Shown one piece after another: positions 1 to 6,994 of a DNA stretch of 20,895 nt; positions within the stretch are counted from its first letter, which is position 1; the number at the start of each line of letters is the position of its first letter. This stretch comes from DASVDK01 sp036381125 [NCBI: Thermodesulfobacteriota bacterium] (GTDB lineage Bacteria > DASVDK01). Under the pieces are notes generated by a model. It searched no databases and was not told the origin of the DNA. It saw nothing but the letters and a program-made list of their open reading frames with translations. A program made the position numbers and the translations under genes. Where the stretch lies: NCBI GenBank assembly GCA_036381125.1, contig DASVDK010000341.1, forward strand, positions 1-20,895. The letters run 5' to 3'.

Positions 1-85
1 GGCCATCTCTCCGCGTGCGTCGGGGCATGATACCAGATCGGGGCCCCGCCGTCAGGCGTCCGCCGGGCCGGCGGGGGGTCGCCAG

Positions 86-113
86 GGTGACAGGGCGTGC
101 GTCCGATGTCACC
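86..113. promoter_or_regulatory. Inverted repeat GGTGACA-N14-TGTCACC, candidate operator
   Basis: Two perfect 7-bp arms (86-92 and 107-113) are separated by 14 bases, so their centres lie 21 bp apart, about two helical turns. This is a geometry used by dimeric regulators. The repeat lies just upstream of the ribosome binding site of the first ABC permease and overlaps the best promoter-like hexamers in the leader. Read as RNA it could instead be a small stem-loop. No regulator gene adjoins it in the window, so the binding protein is unknown. Confidence 0.35.
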
Positions 114-137
114 ATGTCGGGGGAGCTGGCGCCAGCC

Positions 138-142
138 GGAGG
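138..142 (+). promoter_or_regulatory. Shine-Dalgarno GGAGG deciding the permease start
   Basis: GGAGG lies 8 bases before the ATG at 151. An upstream start at 97 in the same frame has no such site and would add 18 non-hydrophobic residues, so 151 is preferred. Confidence 0.6.
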
Positions 143-150
143 CCGCAGGG

Positions 151-933
151 ATGCGGGTCGTCACCATCCTCTACCTCGTCTACCTCTTCCTGCCGATGGC
201 GCTCCTGCTGCTCGGCTCGTTCGGGGAGAGCTGGACCAACACGCTCCTCCCCCACGGCGCCACGCTCCGCTGGTACGCGGACGTGCTCGGCGACCCGAGC
301 TTCCGCCGGGCCTTCCGCGTGAGCCTGACGGTGACGGCGGCCACCTGCGCGGCCGGGGCGGTCCTGGCCCTGCCCCTCGCCTACGCCATGTACCGGAGCC
401 GGGTGCGGGGCGTGGCCACGGCGGCCCGCGTGGCGGCCATCCTCCCGGTGGCGGTCCCGCCGCTCACCCTCGGGTTCGCCTACATCCTGGTCTTCTCGAG
501 CGACCAGCTGCCGTGGCTCGGCTCCATCTGGCTCCTCGTGGCCGGCCACGTGGTCCTCACGCTTCCGTACCTCCTCCAGACGCTCCTCGCCGACATGCGG
601 CACCTCGGGCTCGAACGGTTGGAGCAGGCGGCGGAATCGCTCGGCGCCGGGTTCTGGCGCAGGCTCGCCGACATCGTGCTGCCCTCGCTCCGCCACAGCC
701 TCGCCTCGGGCCTCGTCATGGTGGCGGCCCTCTCCATCGGGGAGTTCCAGCTGTCGAACCTCGTTGCCGGGTTCCTCGCTCGGCCGTACCCGGTGGTCCT
801 GCTCCAGGCCTTCTACGGGGCCACCGGCTTCGCCTGCGCGGCCACGGTCGTCCTCCTCGGGCTCGCCCTGGCCGCCGCCGCCGCCGGCGCGCTGACCGCC
901 AGGTCCGCGCAGGCCGTGAAGGCCGCGGCGTGA
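151..933 (+). CDS. ABC transporter permease, PotC/ThiP-like (binding-protein-dependent, inner membrane)
   Basis: This 260-residue protein is one of two membrane subunits of an ABC importer for a small solute. It is strongly hydrophobic, with about six membrane segments. The first is near residues 3-22, and others lie near 63-85, 97-120, 128-150, 185-205 and 225-250. The cytoplasmic EAA loop that docks the ATPase is visible near residues 153-180 (EQAAESLGAGF, then IVLP). The ATG at 151 is chosen because GGAGG lies 8 bases upstream. The stop codon overlaps the GTG start of the ATPase gene (GTGA, 930-933), implying translational coupling. The family covers polyamine, iron(III), thiamine and 2-aminoethylphosphonate importers. 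The sequence does not decide between them. Confidence 0.88.
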   Translation: MRVVTILYLVYLFLPMALLLLGSFGESWTNTLLPHGATLRWYADVLGDPSFRRAFRVSLTVTAATCAAGAVLALPLAYAMYRSRVRGVATAARVAAILPVAVPPLTLGFAYILVFSSDQLPWLGSIWLLVAGHVVLTLPYLLQTLLADMRHLGLERLEQAAESLGAGFWRRLADIVLPSLRHSLASGLVMVAALSIGEFQLSNLVAGFLARPYPVVLLQAFYGATGFACAATVVLLGLALAAAAAGALTARSAQAVKAAA

Positions 934-1955
934 GCGTCCGGGTCGAGCGGGTCACGTACCGGTACCCTGGCGCGAAGGCCGGGGTCTTCGGCGTCGACCT
1001 CGAGATCGCCGACGGGGAGCTCGTGGCCTGCATCGGCCCCTCCGGCTCCGGCAAGACCACGCTCCTGCGGCTGATCGCCGGGTTCCTCCGCCCCGACGAA
1101 GGCCGCGTGCTCGTGGCCGGGGTCGACGTGACGGGGCTGAGGCCGCGCGAGCGCGACCTCGGCATCGTCTTCCAGTCCTACGCGCTCTTCCCGCACATGA
1201 CGGTCGCGGAGAACGTCGCCTACCCGCTCGCGCTCCGCAAGATGCCGCCGGCCGAGCGCCGGAAGGTGGCCCTCGACGCCCTCGCGCGCATGGGCCTCGA
1301 CCAGTTCGCGGATCGGCGGCCGGCGACGCTGTCGGGCGGCCAGCAGCAGCGGGTGGCCCTCGCGCGGGCGCTCGCCTTCCGGCCGAAGGCGCTGCTCCTC
1401 GACGAGCCGCTCTCGGCGCTCGACGCCGCGCTGCGCGTGACGATGCGTGACGAGATCCGGCGGATCCAGAAGGCGCAGGGGATCGCCGCGCTGCACATCA
1501 CGCACGATCAGGAGGAGGCGCTCTCCATCGCGGACCGCGTGGCGGTGCTCGACGCCGGCCGCATCCTCCAGGTGGCTCCGCCGCGAGAGCTCTACGACGC
1601 CCCGGCCTCCCGCGCGGTGGCCGCGTTCGTCGGCCACTCGAACCTCTGGCCCGCCCGCGTGACCGCCGAGGACGCGGTGCAGGCGGCCATCGGCCCGATC
1701 CGGACGGCGCGCCACGGCTTCCCGGCGGGCCGCGAGGTCTTCGTGCTCGTCAGGCCCGAGCGGATCGTGGTGGGGCCGCCCCCGGGCGCGCCGAACCGGT
1801 TCACCGGACGGCTCGCACGCGACCGGTTCCTCGGGGCAACGCGCCGCTTCGACTTCGAGGTCGAGGGCGGCATCATCCAGGGGGAGACCGGCGCCCGCGG
1901 CGAGATCGCGGCCGTCCAGATCCCGCCGGAGGCCGTCCAGCTCCTGCCGGAGTAG
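930..1955 (+). CDS. ABC transporter ATP-binding protein, PotA/FbpC-like with C-terminal TOBE domain
   Basis: This 341-residue subunit powers the importer at the inner face of the membrane. All ATPase motifs are intact: Walker A GPSGSGKTT (36-44), Q-loop Gln82 in FQSYALFPHM, signature LSGGQQQR (134-141), Walker B LLLDEP (155-160), D-loop SALD and switch His192. Residues from about 270 to the end match the TOBE substrate-sensing domain of the CUT1/MOI group (polyamine, iron, sugar). Translation starts at GTG 930, overlapping the permease stop by four bases. The reading frame stays open far upstream of 930, but that part is a shadow of the permease gene and has no ABC features. The exact substrate is unknown. 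Confidence 0.92.
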   Translation: MSVRVERVTYRYPGAKAGVFGVDLEIADGELVACIGPSGSGKTTLLRLIAGFLRPDEGRVLVAGVDVTGLRPRERDLGIVFQSYALFPHMTVAENVAYPLALRKMPPAERRKVALDALARMGLDQFADRRPATLSGGQQQRVALARALAFRPKALLLDEPLSALDAALRVTMRDEIRRIQKAQGIAALHITHDQEEALSIADRVAVLDAGRILQVAPPRELYDAPASRAVAAFVGHSNLWPARVTAEDAVQAAIGPIRTARHGFPAGREVFVLVRPERIVVGPPPGAPNRFTGRLARDRFLGATRRFDFEVEGGIIQGETGARGEIAAVQIPPEAVQLLPE

Positions 1956-1985
1956 CCGGCGCCGTATCAGGAGACGCACCGATTC

Positions 1986-1992
1986 AAGGAGG
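1986..1992 (+). promoter_or_regulatory. Very strong Shine-Dalgarno AAGGAGG
   Basis: AAGGAGG lies 7 bases before the ATG at 2000. It is the best ribosome binding site seen in the window, in keeping with the need for excess binding protein over the membrane subunits. Confidence 0.7.
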
Positions 1993-1999
1993 AAAGACC

Positions 2000-3067
2000 A
2001 TGCAGCTTCGCGTCGTCGCCGCCCTCCTGCTCGCGATGGCCCTCCCGGCCGCCGCGAGCGCGTTCGAGGGCCCCGAACTCTACCCGGGCGAGCGCGCCCT
2101 CTACGAAGCCGCTTCCGAGGAGGGCATCGTCGTCTCGTTCGACACCGGGCCCACCTGGGCCAACTGGGCGGCGCAGTTCGCGGCCTTCAAGAAGCGCTAC
2201 CCGAACGTCGAGATGACCTACAACGACCTCGGCTCGGCGGCCACGGTGGTCGCGCTCGAGAAGGCGCGCAACCGGCCGCAGGCCGACACGGCGTACTACT
2301 TCGCCGCCTCGGCGGTGGACGCGGCGGCCAAGGGCGTCGTGGCGCCCTTCAAGCCGGTGAACTTCGAGAAGCTCCCCGAGGTGTTCCGGCATCCCGACGG
2401 GCAGTGGTTCACCATCCACTCGCTCACGATCGCGTTCCTCGTGAACACGAAGCTCGTGCGGAACGTCCCGCGCTCCTGGGCGGACCTCCTGAAGCCCGAG
2501 TACCGCAACTCGGTCGTCTACCTCGACCCGCGCTCGACGGGGGTCGGCCAGGTGCTCACCTTCGCGGCGGCGTACGCGAACGGCGGCGACGTGAACAACG
2601 TGAAGCCGGGGATCGACTACCTCGCCCGGCTCCACCGCGCCGGCAACGTCCTGCGCGTCGAGGGCACGACCCCCTACGCCAAGTTCGTGAAGGGGGAGAT
2701 CCCCATCTGGATCTCCTACGAGAACGACGGGCTCAAGGCGAAGTACACGGACGGCATGGGCGACGCGGTGGCGGTCGTCATCCCCTCGGAGGCGTCGGTC
2801 GCGGCGCCGTACGCGATCAGCCTCGTGAAGAACGCCCCGCACCCGAACGCGGGCAAGCTCTGGCTCAACTTCATCATGACCGACACGGGCCAGGGGATCT
2901 TCGCGCAGGGCTTCGTGCGGCCGGCCGTGTCGGGCGTGAAGCTGCCGGAGGACGTCGCGGCGAAGCTGCCGGCGGCGCCGCAGGTGCGGCCGCTCGACGT
3001 GAAGGCCGCCGCGGCGAAGAAGGCGGAGATCGACGCCGGATGGGCGAAGGCGATCCTCGGGCGGTAG
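2000..3067 (+). CDS. Periplasmic solute-binding protein of the ABC importer (family 1/PotD-AfuA type)
   Basis: This 355-residue protein should be exported and capture the solute for the permeases on either side. A typical signal peptide is present: basic start (MQLR), hydrophobic core to about residue 17, and the processing motif AASA before Phe22. The mature part has the features of type II periplasmic binding proteins: an early beta strand (IVVSFDTGPTW), a lobe-crossing segment (FLVNTKLV, then SWADLLKPEY) and GEIPIWISYEN in the second lobe. This group includes binding proteins for iron, thiamine, polyamines and 2-aminoethylphosphonate. The ligand cannot be named from the sequence. It lies 44 bases after the ATPase gene and overlaps the next permease by 28 bases, so it belongs to the same operon. 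Confidence 0.88.
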   Translation: MQLRVVAALLLAMALPAAASAFEGPELYPGERALYEAASEEGIVVSFDTGPTWANWAAQFAAFKKRYPNVEMTYNDLGSAATVVALEKARNRPQADTAYYFAASAVDAAAKGVVAPFKPVNFEKLPEVFRHPDGQWFTIHSLTIAFLVNTKLVRNVPRSWADLLKPEYRNSVVYLDPRSTGVGQVLTFAAAYANGGDVNNVKPGIDYLARLHRAGNVLRVEGTTPYAKFVKGEIPIWISYENDGLKAKYTDGMGDAVAVVIPSEASVAAPYAISLVKNAPHPNAGKLWLNFIMTDTGQGIFAQGFVRPAVSGVKLPEDVAAKLPAAPQVRPLDVKAAAAKKAEIDAGWAKAILGR

Positions 3068-3912
3068 GGACGGAGGCGATCGGTCGCGGGCGGGCCGCCG
3101 CGCTGGCCGCGCCCGCGACCCTCCTCCTCGCCCTCTTCTTCGCGCTGCCGCTGGGCCTCCTGGTCACGGAGGCCTTCACGGGCGGCGGGGTCGCCTTCGT
3201 GCGCCTCGCGGCGGACCCGCTCGTCTGGCGGGGCCTCGTGAACAGCCTTGCCCTCGGGGCGACGGCCGCCGGGATCTCCCTCGTCGTCGGCTTCGCCGTC
3301 GCCCTGCACCTCGCGCGGCTCGACGAGCGCGTCCGGGCGGGGCTCGTGTTCTGCATCTCGCTTCCCCTCACCTTCTCGGGGCTCATCGTCGCCTACGGAT
3401 TCATCCTCGCCTTCGGCCGCGCGGGGTTCGTGACGCTGCTCCTCGCCGAGGTGGGGGTCGATCCCGGTTCGTTCGCGAGTCTCGTCTACGGCCCGGGCGG
3501 GCTCGCGGTCGCCTACACGTACTACCTCGTGCCGCGGGTCGTGCTCCTCCTCCTGCCCGTCTTCGTGAACTTCGACGAGCGCCAGCTCCTCGCCGCGGAG
3601 TCGCTCGGCGCGACCCGCCTCAGGGCGCTCGCGGACGTGCTGATGCCGCAGGTGCTCCCGTCGGCCGTGGTCGCGTTCTGCCTCACGGCCGCGGTCGCGA
3701 TCGGGGCGTACGGGACGGCGCTCGCGCTCGTCGGCACGCAGGTGAACATTCTGCCGCTCCTCCTCTACAGCAAGGTCTCGGACGCCGGAAGCGACTTCCC
3801 GTCCGCGGCGGCGCTCTCGCTCGTCCTCCTCGCGATCTGCTCGCTCGTCATGGCGGCAGGCGAGACGTTCGCGGCCCGCCGGAAGGGAGCCACCGATGCC
3901 ACTCTGGCTTGA
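3040..3912 (+). CDS. ABC transporter permease, PotB/ThiP-like (second membrane subunit)
   Basis: This 290-residue membrane protein should pair with the permease encoded at 151. Its first membrane segment is near residues 25-45 (APATLLLALFFALPLGLLV) and about five more follow. The EAA loop is at about 178-208 (LLAAESLGATRLRAL, then VLMPQ). The ATG at 3040 lies inside the binding-protein gene, giving a 28-base overlap. A GGAG sequence at 3025-3028 precedes it, and no ATG or GTG occurs in frame between 3040 and the first membrane segment. The gene overlaps the next one by 17 bases. Splitting the two permeases to opposite ends of the gene set is unusual for this family. Confidence 0.87.
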   Translation: MGEGDPRAVGTEAIGRGRAAALAAPATLLLALFFALPLGLLVTEAFTGGGVAFVRLAADPLVWRGLVNSLALGATAAGISLVVGFAVALHLARLDERVRAGLVFCISLPLTFSGLIVAYGFILAFGRAGFVTLLLAEVGVDPGSFASLVYGPGGLAVAYTYYLVPRVVLLLLPVFVNFDERQLLAAESLGATRLRALADVLMPQVLPSAVVAFCLTAAVAIGAYGTALALVGTQVNILPLLLYSKVSDAGSDFPSAAALSLVLLAICSLVMAAGETFAARRKGATDATLA

Positions 3913-4528
3913 CCGCGCCGCCGGCCGCCTTGCGACCGAGGACGGCCGCACGTTCGACCCTGCCGCCCGCGCCTGGCGCGCCGGCGGACCCGCGCCGGCC
4001 GGCGTGCCGGTGGAGCCGGCCGAGGCGGCCCGCTGGCTCCAGCGGGAGAGCGGGCACCCCTGCCGGCTTCCGGTGGCGGTCGTGGGCCCCCGCGAGGCCA
4101 CGCCCGACCAGCGCGCCGCCGCCGAGGACCTCGGGGTCCGCCTCGCACGCCTCGGCGTGGTGGTCCTCTGCGGGGGGCGCCAGGGGGTGATGGAGGCCGT
4201 CTGCCGGGGCGCGGCGGCGGCGGGGGGCGTCAGCGTCGGCCTCCTCCCCGACGACGACACCCGGCACGCCAACCCCTACGTGACGATCCCCATCGCCACC
4301 GGCATCGGCATCGCGCGCAACGCCCTCATCGCCCGCGCCGGCCTCTGCATGGTCGCCGTGGGAGGCGGCTACGGCACGCTCGCCGAGATCGCCTTCGCCC
4401 TCCAGTTCGGCAAGCCGGTGTTCGGGCTGGCGGGCGCGCCGGACGTCCCGGGCGTCCGTCACCTGCCCGATCTGCCGGCCGCGGAGTCCGCGGTGGCCGC
4501 CCTCCTGCTCGGGCTGCCGCCGGGCTAG
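3896..4528 (+). CDS. LOG/SLOG-fold nucleotide-binding protein (TIGR00725-like) with N-terminal extension
   Basis: This 210-residue cytosolic protein belongs to the Rossmann-like LOG ('lysine decarboxylase-like') group. Some members are phosphoribohydrolases that release bases from nucleoside monophosphates. Visible motifs are VAVVGPRE (60-67), GGRQGVMEA (93-101), IGIARNALI (137-145) and GGGYGTLAEI (156-165), the last two forming the nucleotide pocket in the family. The first ~57 residues, with WLDRAAGRL and DGRTFDP, precede the usual start of the fold and are an extension of unknown role. The ATG at 3896 has a GGAAGGGAG sequence just upstream and overlaps the permease gene by 17 bases, so the two are co-translated. 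The activity is not proven, because family members differ in substrate. Confidence 0.82.
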   Translation: MPLWLDRAAGRLATEDGRTFDPAARAWRAGGPAPAGVPVEPAEAARWLQRESGHPCRLPVAVVGPREATPDQRAAAEDLGVRLARLGVVVLCGGRQGVMEAVCRGAAAAGGVSVGLLPDDDTRHANPYVTIPIATGIGIARNALIARAGLCMVAVGGGYGTLAEIAFALQFGKPVFGLAGAPDVPGVRHLPDLPAAESAVAALLLGLPPG

Positions 4529-5196
4529 CGGGCGTAGGCCTTCCCGAGCCGCCGCTCGTAGGCGCGAAGGCCCCGCACGATGAGCACGGTGACGACCCAG
4601 TAGATCAGCGCGACCTCGATGAGGACCGTGAACGGGTCGAACGTGCGCGCGTAGATGAGCATCCCCGCCCGCATCAGCTCGACGATCGTGATCACGGCGG
4701 CGAGCGACGTGTCCTTGAGCAGGGAGACGAACGTGTTGCCGATGGGCGGGATGGCGACGCGCAGCGCCTGCGGCACCACGACGTACCAGAGCATCTGCCC
4801 CGGGGAGAGGCCGGTCGAGAGCGCCGCCTCCCGCTGGCCGTGTGGGACGGCGAAGAAGGCGCCGCGGATCGTCTCCGACAGGTACGCGCCCGCGTTGAGC
4901 GTGAAGACGACGATGGCCGACGGGACCGGGTCGAGGGTGATGCCGAACTGCGGCAGCCCGTAGTAGACGAGGAAGATCTGCACGAGCAGCGGCGTGCCGC
5001 GGAAGAACGAGACGTAGAGGTCGAACGGCGCCCGGGCGAGGCGGCTGCCGCTCCCCCGCGCCACGGCCGCGACGAAGCCGCAGAGGAGCCCGAGCGCCAT
5101 CGAGACGAGCGTGAGGGTGACGGAGAGCCGCAGCCCCGCGAGCAGCTCCGGCAGGTAGCGGAGCCAGCTCGACAGCACTTCGCCGATCGCCGTCAC
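4525..5196 (-). CDS. Polar amino-acid ABC transporter permease (HisM/GlnP family)
   Basis: This 223-residue inner-membrane subunit has family hallmarks. These are FRGTPL (65-70), NAGAYLSETIRG (101-112), the ATPase-docking EAA loop from residue 123 (EAALSTGLSPGQ, then VVPQALR) and KDTSL (161-165). About five membrane segments are predicted. It follows its binding-protein gene by 46 bases and is transcribed with it. Members often work as homodimers, which fits the presence of only one permease. No ATPase of the HisP/GlnQ kind is encoded in the window, so the subunit must use one made elsewhere. The stop codon shares the palindrome CTAG (4525-4528) with the stop of the convergent LOG gene. Confidence 0.92.
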   Translation of the reverse strand: MTAIGEVLSSWLRYLPELLAGLRLSVTLTLVSMALGLLCGFVAAVARGSGSRLARAPFDLYVSFFRGTPLLVQIFLVYYGLPQFGITLDPVPSAIVVFTLNAGAYLSETIRGAFFAVPHGQREAALSTGLSPGQMLWYVVVPQALRVAIPPIGNTFVSLLKDTSLAAVITIVELMRAGMLIYARTFDPFTVLIEVALIYWVVTVLIVRGLRAYERRLGKAYAR

Positions 5197-5242
5197 GGCG
5201 CGCCGGCTCTCCGGGCCGCGGCTCTCGGGGCCGCCCGGCCCG

Positions 5243-6031
5243 CTACTTCGTCACGTCGATGCCGAACCACTTGAGCGACATGGCGCGCAGCGAGCCGTCG
5301 GCCTTCATCTCCTCGAGCGCCTTGTTGATCGCGGCGAGCAGCTCGGGGTTGCCCTTCTTCACCGCGATCGCCTGGACCTCGCGCTCGATCGGGCCGCCAA
5401 CCTGCTTGAGGGGGAGCTTCTTCTCCCGGATGGCGATCGCCGGCGCCACGGCGTCGGTCATGGCGGCGTCGATCCGCTTCGCCGCCAGGTCGCTCAGGTA
5501 CTCGTTCATCCCCGGATAGGTCCGGACCTCGACCTCGATCCCTTCCTGCCTCCAGCCGTTGGCCCGCTTCTCGAAGTTGGTGCCGAGCGTGACGCCGAGC
5601 GTCTTGCCGTCGAGGTCCTTGTAGGACTTGATCGTCGTGTTGTCCTTGTGGACGATCAGCATCGGCCCGTAGATCGTGTAGGGCTCCGAGAAGTCGACCT
5701 GCTTCTTGCGCTCCTCGTTCACCGTCATCTGCGCGACGATGACGTCGTAGCGATCCGAGAGCAGGCCCGCGATGATGCCGGCCCACTCGGTCGCCACGAA
5801 CTCCGCCTTCACGCCGAGCTTCTTCGCGATGGCGTTGGCCACGTCCACGTCGTAGCCCTTGAACGCCCCGTCCCGGTCCTTGAAGTTGTAGGGCGGGTAG
5901 GTACCCTCGAAGCCGACGACGAGCTTCCCCTTCTGCTTCACCTCGGCCAGCCTGTCCGCGGCGAAGGCGGGCCGTCCGGCCACGAGACCGACGAGGAGCG
6001 CCAGCGCGAGCGCCCCGAACCGGATCCGCAT
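5243..6031 (-). CDS. Periplasmic amino-acid-binding protein (SBP family 3)
   Basis: This 262-residue exported protein delivers a polar amino acid to the permease encoded downstream. The signal peptide spans about residues 1-24 (core ALALALLVGLVAG, processing motif AFA). Family signatures follow: GTYPPYNF (43-50), KGYDVDVANAIA (58-69) and TVNEERKKQVDFSEPY (103-118). In the last of these Arg108 is at the place that binds the ligand carboxylate in the family. DAAMTDA in the second lobe supplies the usual acidic residue for the amino group. The ATG at 6031 is preferred over in-frame upstream starts because GGAGG lies 5 bases before it. The specific amino acid cannot be read from the sequence. Confidence 0.92.
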   Translation of the reverse strand: MRIRFGALALALLVGLVAGRPAFAADRLAEVKQKGKLVVGFEGTYPPYNFKDRDGAFKGYDVDVANAIAKKLGVKAEFVATEWAGIIAGLLSDRYDVIVAQMTVNEERKKQVDFSEPYTIYGPMLIVHKDNTTIKSYKDLDGKTLGVTLGTNFEKRANGWRQEGIEVEVRTYPGMNEYLSDLAAKRIDAAMTDAVAPAIAIREKKLPLKQVGGPIEREVQAIAVKKGNPELLAAINKALEEMKADGSLRAMSLKWFGIDVTK

Positions 6032-6091
6032 GAGTCCCTCCATGGACGCGCCCGTCTTCCCCCCGACGCCGGGGGCGGGCGCCTCCATACG

Positions 6092-6120
6092 ATCCTACCA
6101 GCGGGGGGCGCCGGCGTCAG
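6092..6120 (-). promoter_or_regulatory. Candidate sigma-70-type promoter of the amino-acid transporter
   Basis: On the minus strand, CTGACG (6115-6120) and TAGGAT (6092-6097) are separated by exactly 17 bases. Each matches its consensus hexamer at 4 of 6 positions. A transcript would start near 6085, about 55 bases before the binding-protein ATG. The -35 box overlaps the expected stop codon of the EamA gene. Consensus matches are weak evidence in GC-rich genomes. Confidence 0.35.
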
Positions 6121-6994
6121 CTTCGTCGTGCGTAGACGACGGCCACGCCCGCCACGGCGAGCGCCATGCCGAGCAGGGCCAGGGCGTCAGGGTCTCGCCG
6201 AAGACGGCGTAGGCCATGACGGCCGTCGTGGGCGGCGTGAGGTAGATCAGGCTCGACACGCGGGCGGCGCTCCCCCGCCGGATGAGGAAGTAGAGGAGCG
6301 ACACGGCGCCGAGGGAGAGCACGACGATGGACCAGCCGACGGCGAACGCGAAGGCCGCCGTCCAGCGGATCGGCCCCTCGCCGACGGCGAGGGCGATCGG
6401 GGCCGTGACGAGGGCCGCCGCGCCGAACTGGACGGCGTTGCCCGCGCGCATGTCGACCTGCCCGCCGAAGCGCTTCTGGTAGAACGTCCCGGCCGTGATC
6501 GCGAGCAGCGCGAGGACGTTGGCCGCCACGCCGGCCGGCGTGCCGAACCCCGACCCGAGCCTGTGCCAGACCGCGAGCGTCACCCCGCCGAAGCCGGCGA
6601 CGAGGCCGAGCCAGTCGAGGGGATCGAGGCGGTCGCCCGACAGCCGACCGGCGAGGAGCCCGACGAGGAGCGGCTGCAGGCCGACGACGAGCGCCGAGAC
6701 GCCCGCCGGCACGCCGGTCTCGATGGCGTAGAAGACGCCGCCGAGGTAGACGGCATGGACGAGCAGCCCCGTCACGGCCAGGTGGCCCACCAGGGCGCGG
6801 TCGCGCGGCCACGGCGCGCCGGTCGCGAGCGCGACGAGCGCGAGGAGCGCCGCCGTGACGGTGAAGCGGAACGCCAGGAAGCTGAAGGGTCCTGCGTACG
6901 GCAGGCCGAGCTTGGCCGCGATGAAGCCGGTGCTCCACATGGCCACGAAGAGCGCCGGCGCGGCCCTGGCGACGGCCGATGGCCTCTCGCTCAA
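6095..6994 (-). CDS. EamA/DMT-family transporter, 3' end frameshifted
   Basis: This is a drug/metabolite-superfamily membrane protein with two EamA repeats, normally ten membrane segments. Visible parts include an early FVAMWSTGFIAAKLG and the second-repeat sequence TFYQKRFGGQ. It starts at TTG 6994, overlapping the mutase stop (TTGA, 6991-6994). The first ~270 residues are normal and end in VFGETLTP. The annotated frame then runs into a polar, Trp-rich tail and stops at 6095. Shifting by one base near 6182-6184 restores a textbook last helix (LALLGMALAVAGVAVVYARR) with a stop at 6117, giving about 292 residues. One G seems missing from a short G run, so this is either a real mutation or an assembly error. 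Its place last in the mutase operon suggests transport of the pathway's substrate or a product, which is inference. Confidence 0.85.
   Translation of the reverse strand: MSERPSAVARAAPALFVAMWSTGFIAAKLGLPYAGPFSFLAFRFTVTAALLALVALATGAPWPRDRALVGHLAVTGLLVHAVYLGGVFYAIETGVPAGVSALVVGLQPLLVGLLAGRLSGDRLDPLDWLGLVAGFGGVTLAVWHRLGSGFGTPAGVAANVLALLAITAGTFYQKRFGGQVDMRAGNAVQFGAAALVTAPIALAVGEGPIRWTAAFAFAVGWSIVVLSLGAVSLLYFLIRRGSAARVSSLIYLTPPTTAVMAYAVFGETLTPWPCSAWRSPWRAWPSSTHDEADAGAPRW

Larger units (their letters stand above)
1..150. other. Leader region upstream of the first ABC permease gene
   Basis: No convincing gene is seen here. The stretch holds a GC-rich hairpin (CCGCCGG at 60-66, CCGGCGG at 68-74) that could end an upstream transcript outside the window. 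It also holds the GGTGACA/TGTCACC inverted repeat at 86-113 and a Shine-Dalgarno sequence at 138-142. A loose promoter match (GTGACA at 87-92, 17-base spacer, CACCAT at 110-115) overlaps the inverted repeat. Open frames crossing this stretch lack family features and start without ribosome binding sites. Confidence 0.45.

Noticed and set aside
15-929. Long plus-strand open frame continuous with the ABC ATPase
   Set aside because: It is Arg/Gly/Pro-rich, lies in another frame of the permease gene and lacks ABC features. The ATPase begins at GTG 930.
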